Below are positions 22,514 through 33,672 of a stretch of DNA of 64,000 nt, piece after piece. The stretch lies in the NCBI GenBank assembly GCA_951799425.1, contig OX637391.1:8256551-8320550 (forward strand), given 5' to 3'. The stretch is from Ilex aquifolium. Its lineage: Eukaryota > Streptophyta > Magnoliopsida > Aquifoliales > Aquifoliaceae. Position 1 is the first letter of the stretch, and each line of letters opens with the position of its first letter. Under the pieces are notes generated by a model. It did no database searches and was not told the origin of the DNA. It saw nothing but the letters and a program-made list of their open reading frames with translations. The translations under genes were made by a program, and so were the position numbers.

Positions 22514-25500
22514 CTACGTTAATATATCAGCATTATTTCCTAGTCGGGTTGCGTTTATGTATTCTTGGGGACCATGAGCTACTAAACCAGGGAATGCGGC
22601 GACTCCGAAAACCCTATACAATTGGAGGAGCCAACTTTCTCTGTACTCTGGTCCATGTTTGAGGGGAATGATAAAGCTTCTTCCCAGCTCCTTCAGGGCA
22701 TATATCTTCTGTGTAAAAAATGATTGGAGGGAGAAGTAGTCCTGCATTGGTTCTTCAGCAACTCTCTGTATGGTAAAGGAGAAATAATTTGAATCAGTGG
22801 TCAGTGGCAGAGACATGCATGTACATGTATATTTACCATCTCCTGCATTCTCTTCTGCTTCTTTTTAATATTTTCGGCAGGAATGAGATTCGGCTACATG
22901 TACTTTCTTTAACAGAAAAATTAATTAAAAAAAAGAGGAAAGAAACATTGTTCGATATTAACACGACATGAATCTAACACTATGAAACTAGACAAGGCTT
23001 ACAAAGTTGATATAAAATTGATACGGAATTAGCGAGTTTGAGTTTAACATTACTGGATTTGAATGGTAAAACGAGTGAACCCATTAAATCCATCAAACAA
23101 ATGGGTTGACACAAATCTGTCTAAATACGACATGAACCAAACAATGATTTATAGTCTTATACATGACTTATACACAATATAAACCTGACTATATACTATT
23201 ATAAAATGGATCAGATACAGTTGAACAAATTTTCACATGACACGACTTATTAACAAAACTAACCACATAAATCCAAAAATGACACAACCTTATTAGCTCG
23301 ATCAAATAATATATAAGCCAGTTATTACTATACATGACTAACCATTTTAGCAAGTAATATAAGAGAAAAAATGAGCATTTTTTTTTTATTATCTTTATAT
23401 CTTACCTGTCCCTCATAGTTGGTATCATAGTAGAGGCATGTCCCAAAGTGCTTAAACATGAACGTGTTGTCGTCAAAAGGCAGCCTAGGAATGATATCAT
23501 GGCTGTAAACGAACCTAAAATATCGAATACCATACTCTTTAAACTTTCCTTCCATGAAATCCCCAAACTTTTTGTTTCCAACCCTAGGCTGCCCAAATGT
23601 GTACACTGCCTCCACCCTCTTCAATATATCTGATTCTTCGTGCAACACCAGCACTGCCGAAAAGAGAATTGCAAGTGCGCCGCCCAAGCTATGTCCGGTC
23701 AGAATGAATTTCGTCCGAGGATTATTCCGAAAGATCTCTCTCAGTTCCTCTCGGATGGTGTAGTAAGCTAACGGGCAATTATCGTCTCTTTCGACTTTTT
23801 TAGGCCATGTTTCATCCTTCTGTAACCCTAAGGCTTTCATAAAACCACTATGGACTTTTCCGGCGCCTTCCCCGAACTTGAACCAAGAGATATCGATGTC
23901 GGTACTAAAGGCATCAGCATCGAAGGGGTCAGTGCCTCTGAATGCCACCACGATCATATCAGGGTTTGCATTTTTATCATGAAGCATGAAAGATGGTGTT
24001 GAATGCTTCTCCTGATACTCTGCCAAGCATAGAATCATCTTACATTACTGTTAGAATGAAAAATTCTATGACCCTCTAAGAATAAGGAGTGGATTATAAG
24101 TTGTCCAAGGATAAGATCATAGGCATATATTACCGTCATTTTATAATACTTTATTTCTACTTTACCTTATTTTTAAATGTACCCTTTTTGTATATAATGT
24201 AACATTATATTTGTACAAAAATGCTTAAAATGTTACAGGTTTATCTAGCGAACACTCTTTTATACAAAAAAGTGTGGATTTTTCAATTTTTGAAAGACAC
24301 CCCCCACGTTTTCCAGGTAAACAATAGTACATGATTAAGAAATAAGTTCACAACTACGCTAAAACGATAATAAAATTCAAAAAGGACCGTAGTATGATCA
24401 GAAACTCTAATAGTAGATATTACTTATAATGGGAAAAAAAATGTTGTGTTTTTATACTTGCCATTCCAAAAATCATAAGCGTCCAATAGCTTCATCTGCA
24501 TGAAAGGAAAAAAGCAGTTGTAATAAAAATGAAATACTCGATAAAAAAAATTAAAATATGAGTTCAATATTTGACCAAATTAAACCTTCCACCGATCTTC
24601 AACTGTAGCTTTTATGAATGCTTTATTCTCGTATGCTATTTTGGAAGCCATTGCGCAGAGTGCCGGAAAATATCTTATATCTCCAGGTCTGATGAGGCTG
24701 TCTAAATCCACTCTCGGGTCCATATTCCCGATAGTTGACAAATATTTGTCTGATTCTTTCTCCGATGCATTGGTATTCCCTGCAATACATGGATTCATGA
24801 TCAATTATTCACTCTTCGGTCTGCGAAGCAAGAGGATTTTAAGACCTTCTTGACTCAATCTAAGAAGTTCGTAACAATGATGCACAAAGCAGAAAAACAG
24901 AAAAGAAAAAGGACAGATGAGGTAATCTAAAATCTCAAGAAAGAGAGAAATGAATCGATGATGATGACTAGGTCAAAATCAAGAGGATTCAGGATGGTGA
25001 TGGAGAAGAAACATTTTGGTTTCATTTATTATTGATATGCATTGGAAGGATATGGATGCAAAGGTCTTGCTGCTGTAGTAAGAAAGTCTACAGAATAATT
25101 TGCTTAGCAATTTTAAATTATTAGTCTCATTTCAAAGCAATTTTAAATTTTTTATGTAAAGGGGCAAGGTTTATGTCCTTCCCTTTATTTTCGTGATCAA
25201 TAAATATTTGTCCTAAATGGGCTTAATTTATTTAAAAAAATAGAAGGATAGAAGGTCACAATCATCACGAACTGATGATGGAACCAGACAATGTCTGTTT
25301 GAAAGAATAAGAGAAAAAATACAAGAAGAACGAACAGATTCCTTAGGCATCTAGGCAAATTGAATCTGTTGTTTTTAGATATATCATTGTTCACTTTTTA
25401 GCATATAAAAAGAAAACTTACAGCATGAAGTTATAGAGGGTATATAGTTGGAGGCTAGAAGCATCAAAAGAAGTAGAAATCCAATTGCTATTTATGTTAG

Positions 25501-26783
25501 GTGAATATATTCATTGGAGAGATGTTATTTGAACTTAATTTATTATTATTTTTAATAATTGCAGAGTTTTGCTCATTGTTGGGGTTCACTATTCTGCAAC
25601 CATAATGCTCATGTTACTATTAAAGTTCTCATTTACACAAATTGTAGGTGTCTTGTATTCCAGTCATAATAAGAAAAGAAATTGATTTGAACTTTATTCT
25701 CTTTAAAAATTTTAAAATGTGGATGTCTTAGAATTCCACTTCAACTAAAGACCAATTAGAAACCCTATTGTATTAGGAGACAAAGTATTTTGGATCTATA
25801 AATAGATTATAGGCCACTCAGTTTCTTTTAGACTTTTTTGGCCCTGGATTTTGGGAGATTTTGGCCCCCTGTTTTAGGCATCCATGTTTGGTTCTATTTT
25901 TTGAGTTAGAGAACTTTGTGTAATCTCCCTTTATTGATAGTGAAACTTTGTTGCAGCACTTCGCACGTGGAGTAGGCTTTCAAGCCGATCCACTTAAAGT
26001 TGTGTTATGTATTATTCTATTTCGTTTCGGTTATTTGTTTGTAGTCTTTATTCATAATACAAATTATAATAGACAACATGAAACTTCATCGTCAGCATAG
26101 TTTGGTTTGCAAATGAACCAAAACAAGTCGACTATCAAATTGTGATCACTTGACTCGTTCGTAACAATTGTGATCATTGATGAATTTAAACTCGAGTCCA
26201 AACTCATGTTCAAGATCAAGTTAAATTCAGTTCATATATACATACATGTTTCTATATATATGTGCACTCAATTGTCACGAGTTTGACGAGCAAAACGAAA
26301 CATTGTTTAAGTTTGGTTTTTTTATCAAATGAACTCTACAATTGAGTCTGAATTCAGTTCATTGCATAAAATGAACGAACTTAAATGAATTCTTAGACAA
26401 ACTAATCCTGCATTATTCAAGAACAGCTCAACTTGTTTTGCAGACCATGCAAATCAATGGGTACCATGGTAAGAAAGCAGACATTGTAACAAGTTTAGTA
26501 AAAGCACACAAAAGTTGTTACCAGACAGAAGGTTCAGCCCCCACCCAACAGTTGATCTAAACCATGACATGGGACCTGACGCGGCTCGCAGAGCCTTCTG
26601 CCCTAAGGTAGATAGAAAAATGATCCCTCTGCGCTCGAGCATGGTCTCTGTCACTTTGACACACTTTATAAATTCTCTGTCATCTATTTCACTCGAACCT
26701 AAGATGCGAAACAAGTCTAAAAATGTCGCTTCATCTGGGTTCAGAAGAAGATGTTTTTTGCTAATTTGGTCATTGGAAGCCAT
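22514..26783 (-). CDS. Intact class 3 lipase (OBL1-like triacylglycerol lipase), copy A
   Basis: The model has five exons: 26783-26483, 24779-24586, 24495-24462, 24019-23406 and 22765-22514, giving 464 residues in one frame. The start ATG at 26783 (MASNDQ) lies about 60 bp below a TATA box; an upstream in-frame ATG at 26819 is less likely. Fungal-lipase-fold landmarks are FRGT near residue 204, the elbow [10 protein letters not shown] with Ser287, Asp351 in SHDIIPRLP, and His445 in VAHGPQEY. The N-terminal 100 residues hold a hydrophobic stretch (IIFLSTLGQKALRAA) that in this family contacts membranes or oil bodies. The expected activity is hydrolysis of acyl esters such as triacylglycerol. 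Oddities: intron 3 has a GC donor (ATG/GCAAGT). The exon 1 donor is ambiguous between 26483 (homology with copy B) and 26522 (CTG/GTAACA), both in phase. Intron 1 holds an LTR-like fragment. Neighbouring copies C, D and B are on the same strand. Confidence 0.88.
25720..26062 (+). mobile_element. LTR-like fragment in intron 1 of lipase A
   Basis: A TATA box (CTATAAATAG, 25797-25806), then a TGTAATCTCCCTTTATTGAT block and a CA-rich right edge resemble the U3-R-U5 layout of a Copia LTR. It is antisense to the lipase. The exact ends and target duplication are not visible, so it is broken or misjudged. Confidence 0.4.
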
Positions 26784-26840
26784 TGGTGTGGAAGCAAATG
26801 GAACTAGTGTTGATATCATTCAAACTCAACTGGAGAAACA

Positions 26841-26849
26841 TATATATAG
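26841..26849 (-). promoter_or_regulatory. TATA box of lipase A
   Basis: The minus strand reads TCTATATATATG about 60 bp above the start codon at 26783. A transcript start some 30 bp below it would leave a 5' leader of about 30 nt and would favour the 26783 ATG over the one at 26819. Confidence 0.5.
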
Positions 26850-27114
26850 ACATGCCGTCTATCCCCGGAGAAGAAATTGGAATCAATTCTTTTGCCACCG
26901 TGATTTCGCAAAACACGTTTTTACATTCAAAATGCGAGATAAGGGTAAGAATCTAGTGCCAAAGGAAGCCATGGTTTGGAAGCTGGCCAGTTCTTGATAT
27001 CATTAATTCAAACTAAAATGCTGAACATGTATGAACATAAGTCATAAATCAATGAGGTCAAATTTCTCCCAAAAAAAAATTAGTTAGAACCAATCATTAT
27101 ATTAATTTCGACCT

Positions 27115-27335
27115 AAACAATCTTATGTGGTCGTAACTTCGGGTCAGTTTACGCACACCTCGATTAATCCCTTCCTCGATCAGATCAAAAGTAGACCATT
27201 CACACATGAACTAAGATATATTCATGAGGGATTTTCTCATGGTCTGATCTCAAAGAGTTGTTAAGATTCTAACTCAGTATCTAGATTTACGGCTCGTCCA
27301 TGTTACCACTTAAACTACCTCTCGTGATTATTTAG
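27115..27335 (-). mobile_element. tRNA-derived SINE
   Basis: On the minus strand, GAGAGGTAGTTTAAGTGGTA contains a pol III A box (TAGTTTAAGTGG), followed about 45 bp later by a degenerate B box (GAGTTAGAATC). The body (AATCCCTCATGAATA, GTAAACTGACCCGAA) matches the element at 36241-36425, so this is one SINE family present twice. Confidence 0.6.
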
Positions 27336-27687
27336 TCGTAACTTCACTAGATTGAATTATAACATCATCTCTATTTTATATTAAATTTGAGCATAATATC
27401 AGAAAATAATTGTTTGGTATTGTAATCTTACCCATAAAAAAATTGTCATTTCAGGAAAAACTCATTAGTTTTGTTGGATTTGATTATTAATTTTGAAGCA
27501 CATAAGGAATGGCGTGTCCAATTCAAAAGCTCATGAATTTGAGTGGGGTCTCTTTGGCTTTTTGCATGGTTAAAGAAAGGAAAAGTACTTTACCGTCACG
27601 TTCAATATACTTCATATTTTATACCTTTTTTGTCACTCCAAGAATTCCTATTCTTTACTTCTTATAGTAATATTGTTATTAGGTCTT

Positions 27688-27804
27688 TTTTTTTTTTTTC
27701 TTCAAAGCCACCCAGTGTGGATGGGGGGTTTGGCAGGACCCCTACCTGTATATAGAAGTAAAAGGAAAATTATACAAGGGATTAGGACATAGAGCCAAGC
27801 CTCC
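27688..27804 (-). mobile_element. Very short 5'-truncated LINE 3' end with 18-bp target duplication
   Basis: About 117 bp of the 3' UTR shared by the other LINE copies (GCCACCCAGTGTGGATGGGG on the plus strand) plus its A tail. It is flanked by ATATTGTTATTAGGTCTT at 27670-27687 and ATATTGTTATTAGATCTT at 27805-27822, with one mismatch. This proves target-primed insertion and marks the true 3' end of the family. Confidence 0.85.
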
Positions 27805-27861
27805 ATATTGTTATTAGATCTTGATGAAGAGAGTCTTATTTCAAAATTATCTTTAGAAGTA

Positions 27862-28710
27862 GGGAGAGAGCTGTTTGATGACACCATTTAAGACTTAAAA
27901 TTAAATACTTTAAGTCTTTAAGCACCTAATGAATTAAACTCATTTGATAACTTAAAATTCATACCACTTAATATTTTAAGTACTTATTAAAAATAGGCTA
28001 AAATTTTAAGTAGCTAGTAACCTACTTATTATTTAATGTTGAAAATATCAGTCAGTAAGGATTTTACCAATTTCTCATATTGGACAAATATACACTCAAT
28101 GCATTTTACACTTCTTAGTTTTTCAATACCCATCATCCACTACCATTACCACCACCATTGTGCTACCGCCGCCACCATCACCACTGTATCACCGCCACCA
28201 CCACTATTGTGTCATCGTCATCACCACCACTGCCACCATCACCATTGTGCCACTGTCACCACCATTGTATCGCCGCGACTATTATCATTACACCATCACC
28301 ACCACCGTCGTCACTACTATTGTGTCACCGCCACCACAACTATTATGCCACCACAATGATTGTGTCGCTACTACTGTCGCCGCCACCACTACAATCATTG
28401 TGCCGCCGCCTCAACCGCCATCACCACCACTATCATCGTTGTCGCCACCACCACCACCACCATCATTGTGATAGTGGTTGTAAGAATAAAGTAATTGTGG
28501 AGAGATGATTATAAAGAAGGGCAAAAAATTAAAATAATAATCATTTTTAAACTTCAACTATTTATGTTTGTCAAATAGTTTGATTCAATTCAATACTTAA
28601 ATTTCAATTAATACCAAATAGACTGCGAATTAAAGATTCAGTATTCAACACTTAAAATTCAGCATTCAATTTTCAGTATTCAGCTTTCAATTTTATCAAA
28701 CACCACCTAA
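27862..28710. mobile_element. TIR element with a CCA/CACCAC-rich core
   Basis: The left end (GCTGTTTGATGACACCATTT) and the reversed right end (GGTGGTGTTTGATAAAATTG) share GTTTGATRA. Inside, both flanks repeat ACTTAAAAT(T) units. The core at 28130-28475 is a degenerate CCACCA / CACCGC tract that yields three overlapping His/Pro/Thr-rich open frames, which I regard as non-coding. Confidence 0.55.
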
Positions 28711-30200
28711 ATACTTCAATAAAGGCATTCTACTTTGACAAAATAACATAATTTAGGGTGAAGTGTGACCAGTAGGCCTCACAATTTTAGAGACCATACA
28801 TAAATTGGACATGAAATTGGTGCAAAATTAACGAGTTTGGATGATAAACAAGTTTATCTGCTAGACACGTCAGATAAATGGGTCGACACGAACCTGGCTA
28901 AAGTGCAACTTACACATGATATGAATCTGAGTCTGGTTTAAGTTAAATAAATTTTGACACGATACAACATAAACTCAACACGACACGACATGATCCGCTA
29001 GCAATCATTGAATACAGTCTTACAAAATTATTTCAAAAGTTAAAGAATCTAAACACTGCAATAGTGTAGCAATGACAAATCAGAATTATCAGATAAGGAT
29101 TGTAGGTGTCACAATTGTATCATTTGGAATATGTGTCAACTACTAGTCAATTCTAATTCGATTTTTTTTATTTATTATATCAAATAATTCGACACTAATC
29201 CGATTTTTCACTCATTGTATCGTGTTTGGATACACACACATAATGTGTCAACCAAAATTCAATAATTAAAACTTCTTCTCCGTCAACTAATTCAAGCACT
29301 CATAGTTTTTCCATAAATTAGTTGTAAAATCGAAATAAGAAATTTTTATGGCCTAAAAGTATTTTCTCAATACTATATATCTAGAAAATGGAAACTAAAA
29401 AACCCTAGAATTTTTTTCCAAAATATAAAAGCTAAATGTGTTTACCGTGTCAAAATAAGTCCGAATATTATTAGTTGACCCTCATCATATTGTTTTTGGT
29501 GTTTTTGTCAAGAACTAGTCGACCATAATACACTAATTTTATATCGACTGTCATGTGGAATATTTTCACCTCGAGTCCCCATAACAACTGGCAATTGCTT
29601 TGCCTCTGAGCCTCTGATATTCTGATTCCAATATAAGTATTCGTTCTTTCTTCTTTCTTCTTTCTTCTTTCTATAGCATGTGAATGGGACATAGGCACAT
29701 AGCCCCAACTTCTTAAGATTCCAGAGTGGCTTTAGGGAAAGATATTGGTGCTTATTATTCGAGGTCTCAATCAAATCTTGTTGTGTCAGCTTATTATTAG
29801 AGGTGTCAATTGAATCTTGTTGTGTCATGCTCGGCCCATAATATGTCTAAATCATATTATATTCAAGTGGTATTTTTGTGTCGAGTCTGTGTAATTTTCT
29901 TGTTAATAAAAATTATTTAGTTTCAAAAATTCATAGAATACAATATCAAAAACAAAAGACAAAAAAAATTATACATTTTCTAGATAATGACAAATAAACC
30001 ACTGTTTGTGACTATCATTTTCCCGACACATTTATTTATGTCAATTTATTGTGTCATTCTCAATTTATCGTGTTATATTTGTATTACGTGTAAAATTAAT
30101 ACCCTTATTTCCTAACTAGGAGATTTTGTGAGAGGTTCAAAGGGAGGTACTTTTTTGGCCTCAAGTCCAACCCCAACACTTTTAATGTCAAAAGTCTATA
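28711..30200. other. Gene-free stretch with degenerate TIR-element debris
   Basis: The segment 28790-29010 holds GGGTCGACACGAACC-type motifs like the element at 7206-7826. A tandem copy of GTCTCAATYRAATCTTGTTG occurs near 29765-29825. Nothing else is recognised. Confidence 0.4.
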
Positions 30201-30284
30201 AAATTAACTTTTGACAAAAATAACTTTAATGAAAGAGGTTATTAAAAAACTTTCACCGTTATCCCATTTTTATATTTATTACCA

Positions 30285-30615
30285 CTACAATCATCATCCC
30301 ACAGTCGCCACCACCACTCACTGCCACTATTGTCAGCCACCACCACCTCCAACCACCATTGTTGCCAACCACCACCACCACCCACTACCGCCACCCACCA
30401 TCGTTGTCAACCACCCACCACCACCACCACCACCCACTACCGCCACCAACCACCACCCACCACCACCACCTAAGACCGCTAACCATTGGTGTCAACCACT
30501 TCCACCGAAAATCCACTACCATAACCAACCACCACCACGACCACTCGTCGACACCACCACCAACCCCCCAAACCCACCACCACTAATCATCGCCGCTAAC
30601 CACCCACCATCATCG

Positions 30616-30646
<31 letters not shown>

Positions 30647-31195
30647 CTATCAACACCACCCACCAAAAATCCACCATAAACCACCACCCACCACCGCTGC
30701 TCATTGCCGCCAATCACCACCACCCAAAATCCACCAACATTGCCCACCATCACCATCGTCTCCAAAATCAACAACCACCACCCAAAACAGTGAAAAACTA
30801 GTGAACTCAAAAATATTACAAAAAAAAAACATAATCAGCTAACTTTAATATAATGAAACTCTTAATTCACAAAACAGTGAAAAATCAGCCCACCACCTTT
30901 CATCGCCACCAACCACCACCACATGCCACCCACCACCCACCACCCACCATCTCTGTCAACCACCTCCACCCACCATCCCAAACAGTGAAAAACTAGTCCA
31001 CCACCGCCACCACCATCCATCACTGCCACCACCACCCACCATCGTTTTCCACAACCACCCACCACCATCACCGTCGACACAAACAACCACCACCCATCAT
31101 TGTCATCAATGACCACCAGCCAAAACCCACCCCACCCCACCCATCGCCACCTTCACCGCCAACCACCACCACCACCCACCATTTAAAATAGTGAA
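30285..31195. repeat. Long CCA/CCACCACC-rich degenerate microsatellite tract
   Basis: Two blocks, 30285-30800 and 30885-31190, consist mainly of CCACCA, CACCCACCA and GTCAACCACC units, separated by an AT-rich spacer. The spacer and the right flank contain CAGTGAAAAA(C/T) motifs that recur up to 32130. The long His/Pro-rich plus-strand frame (30211-30801) is a product of the repeat. Confidence 0.75.
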
Positions 31196-32130
31196 CTCAA
31201 AAATATTTTAAAAAATATAAATAGGGAACTAGTTAACAAAATTTTCATAAACAGTAAAATTTAATAGAATAAAACTTCTACTTCACTATTCAAAATTTTC
31301 ACAAACAATAAAATTTAATAAAATGAAACTCATAGTTCACTGTCCAAAATTTTCACAAACAGTAAACTAAAAAAATATTAAAAATTTCAATTGAAAAACA
31401 TATATAAAAAATAATAAACTCAAAAATATTGAAAAAATATAAATAGTGAAGTTTAATAGAATAAAACTCATAGTTCATAAAATTTTAAATTTTACTATTT
31501 CAATGATGGTAAAATAAATCGAGTCATTTCACTGTTTACCTATTTTACTTGATGTTGAAATATACAAAATTTTAAAACAATGAATTTCGTCTAATTTTAA
31601 TGTCTCAGACAATAAAAATTTAACTTATTTAACTGTTTCGGTCATTGAAATTGGGACTTAATTTTACCTCATTTATTTGGTGTTGAAATGTGCGAAATTT
31701 GAAAACAGTAAATTTCATCTAATTTTAATATATTAGATAGTAAAAATTCAACTTATTTACTAAAACATAATTAATTGCATAAAAATTGCATATACCAAAA
31801 ATAGTAAACTCAAAATTAGTGAAAACAATAAACTCAAAAATAATAAAAAAAATTAGTGAATCCTAAAATAATAAAAAATTACTGAACTAAAAAACAGTGA
31901 AAATTAGTGAACACAAAAATAATGAAAAATTAGTAAACTCAAAAACAGTGTAAAATTACTCAACTCAAAAACAGTATTGATCAAAAAAAAAAAAAAGTAA
32001 AAAATTATTGATTTCAAAAACAGTGAAAAATAGAGAAAAATTACTAAATTTAAAAATAGTAAAAAACAATTAAAAACAGTGAAAAATTACTGAACTTAAA
32101 AACAGTAAACTCAAAAACAATTGATCACAA
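31196..32130. repeat. AT-rich field of short direct repeats (ACAGTGAAAAATTA and ACAGTAAAATTTAATA units)
   Basis: A roughly 60-bp unit with TTTTCACAAACAGTAAAATT recurs three times at 31235-31370. From 31790 to 32110 a 20-30-bp motif around AAAAACAGTGAAAAATTA is repeated more than ten times with drift. It has no coding capacity and may be the subterminal array of a DNA transposon. Confidence 0.55.
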
Positions 32131-33279
32131 CATACTACCCCAAATTTAATCAAAACAACAAAAAATAGTCTTATTCAAATTCATCAACCTTAGAAAATGA
32201 AAAAACCTATTTCATTTTATATTGACCAAATCCTTGCCACATTGACCTAGTATTTGTCACATTATACTGCTTTCGCAACAATTTAGAATACAAGCATCAA
32301 AATCTATGGCACCAATTAGCCTCTCAAGTAATAACAGAACGTTGTTATGCACTTTTTACCACAAATTCATCTTCTCCCTTCCGCAAATGAAATAATCCGC
32401 GCACAAAGCTTTAGCCCCATGCGAATTTATGAAATATGTAATTACAAGAAGGGTCGACTTATGACTTCTCAAGCTCGAAAACAGGTACTAGGAAAAACAA
32501 TCGCAAAATTCTCAAACTTTGGACCAAATCTTTACAAAAAAAATACAAAAATTTCAGCTAATTAACCCACCCAATCACGATATTTGAAAATTTTCACTCC
32601 ATTATGGCCTTGGTGAAATTTGATGGATTCCTCCACCCACCATTAAAAAAACTCCTTTCCCCATACAACTTTCCACTACCACTGTAAACTGGTGTTACCA
32701 TCCATGGTCAATAGCAATAAAACAAACACAAGGACGAAGATGCTTGATAGGGTTTTAAAACTCTGGTTGGTGATGATGGTGGGGGTGTTACAGAAATTGA
32801 GAGAGCTGGGGATGAGGCAACGGACCTATGTGAAAGTGATACGATGAGGAGACGCGACAGAAGATAGAAGAAACAGAGAGGAAAGGAACTAAGAAACACA
32901 CAGAACAAGTAGCTGAACAATCTTAGTGTTCTGAGCGAAATCAAAGGCCCAAGCTTTAAGCCTCTTAAAAATGGCAGAGAACGGTGAAGAGAAGCTTATA
33001 CAAATGGCTCGCCACATGTCAGGCAGTCGCTGACGCCGAAGAGACGGAAGATGGAGGACAAAAAGGGGTATTAACAACGGGAAAAATCATCGTTGAATGT
33101 CAACTTTTAATAGCAATTCTTAAAAAAGTAAGTATTAACAACAAAAGTTAAATTTTATTATTAAAAACTTTTTCTAGATTCTCATACGCCCACCAATTGG
33201 CGGATTCTTTTTTTGATAGTGGTAGACTTTTAGCTACGAAATTTGAATATTGGACTATAAATTTTTTGGTTGCTAAAAA
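32131..33279. other. Unassigned interior of the CACTA-ended block
   Basis: This stretch holds GC-richer DNA at 32700-33080 with two overlapping minus-strand open frames of 78 and 62 codons that resemble no family I know. It could be captured host sequence or simply chance frames. Confidence 0.35.
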
Positions 33280-33296
33280 CTTGATTTCTTGTAGTG
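33280..33296 (-). mobile_element. CACTA transposon terminus
   Basis: The minus strand reads CACTACAAGAAATCAAG, the classic CACTA end; the inward sequence continues TTTTTAGCAACC. The element extends to the left, perhaps including the CCA-rich and CAGTGAA-repeat fields, but I found no partner terminus in the window. Confidence 0.65.
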
Positions 33297-33339
33297 TGTT
33301 CATTATAATCGTGTGTGATACACATATTTTGCTGAACAA

Positions 33340-33572
33340 AAAAGGGTATGGGAGGTGACCAGATATGGATCCTACTAGGACGTGACCATAACAGCGCTTC
33401 GCACAGGGAAGCCCCTCCAGAGAGGTCTAGATGGCGTCACTCTTAAGGACGACCGGACTCATAGTCAGTCTCCAATCCCACCCCATGAATCGAACTTGGG
33501 ATATAATCCTTACAGCCATCAATCAAAACCCTTAATGGGGTGATAAGCACCACTAGACCACACAACTTGGTG
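33340..33572 (-). mobile_element. tRNA-derived SINE, second family
   Basis: On the minus strand TGGTCTAGTGGTGCTTATCA gives an A-box-like start and AAGTTCGATTCATGG a B-box-like motif about 60 bp on. The GC-rich body (GACTGACTATGAGTCCGGTC) ends in ACCCTTTTTT. The layout fits a plant SINE; no target duplication was seen. Confidence 0.5.
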
Positions 33573-33672
33573 ATACATCATGTATATTAAAGCATAGAAG
33601 AAGTGTACAATATGTTCCATGAAAAATCTCTCATGAAAGTCTGATCTTATAAAAGATAATTCAACTCTAGTA

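Noticed and set aside
28036-28508. Three overlapping 103-116-codon frames rich in His, Pro and Thr
   Set aside because: They are frame shifts of one degenerate CCA tract and have no non-repetitive part; the same applies to 17265-17849, 30211-30801, 30516-31140 and 46004-46252.
32708-33077. Possible small secreted or membrane protein on the minus strand
   Set aside because: Two short frames overlap without a plausible promoter or known motif; left as unassigned DNA.
33340-33572. A true tRNA gene
   Set aside because: It has box-like motifs, but the spacing between them is about 60 bp and no cloverleaf with a 7-bp acceptor stem is visible; a SINE fits better.
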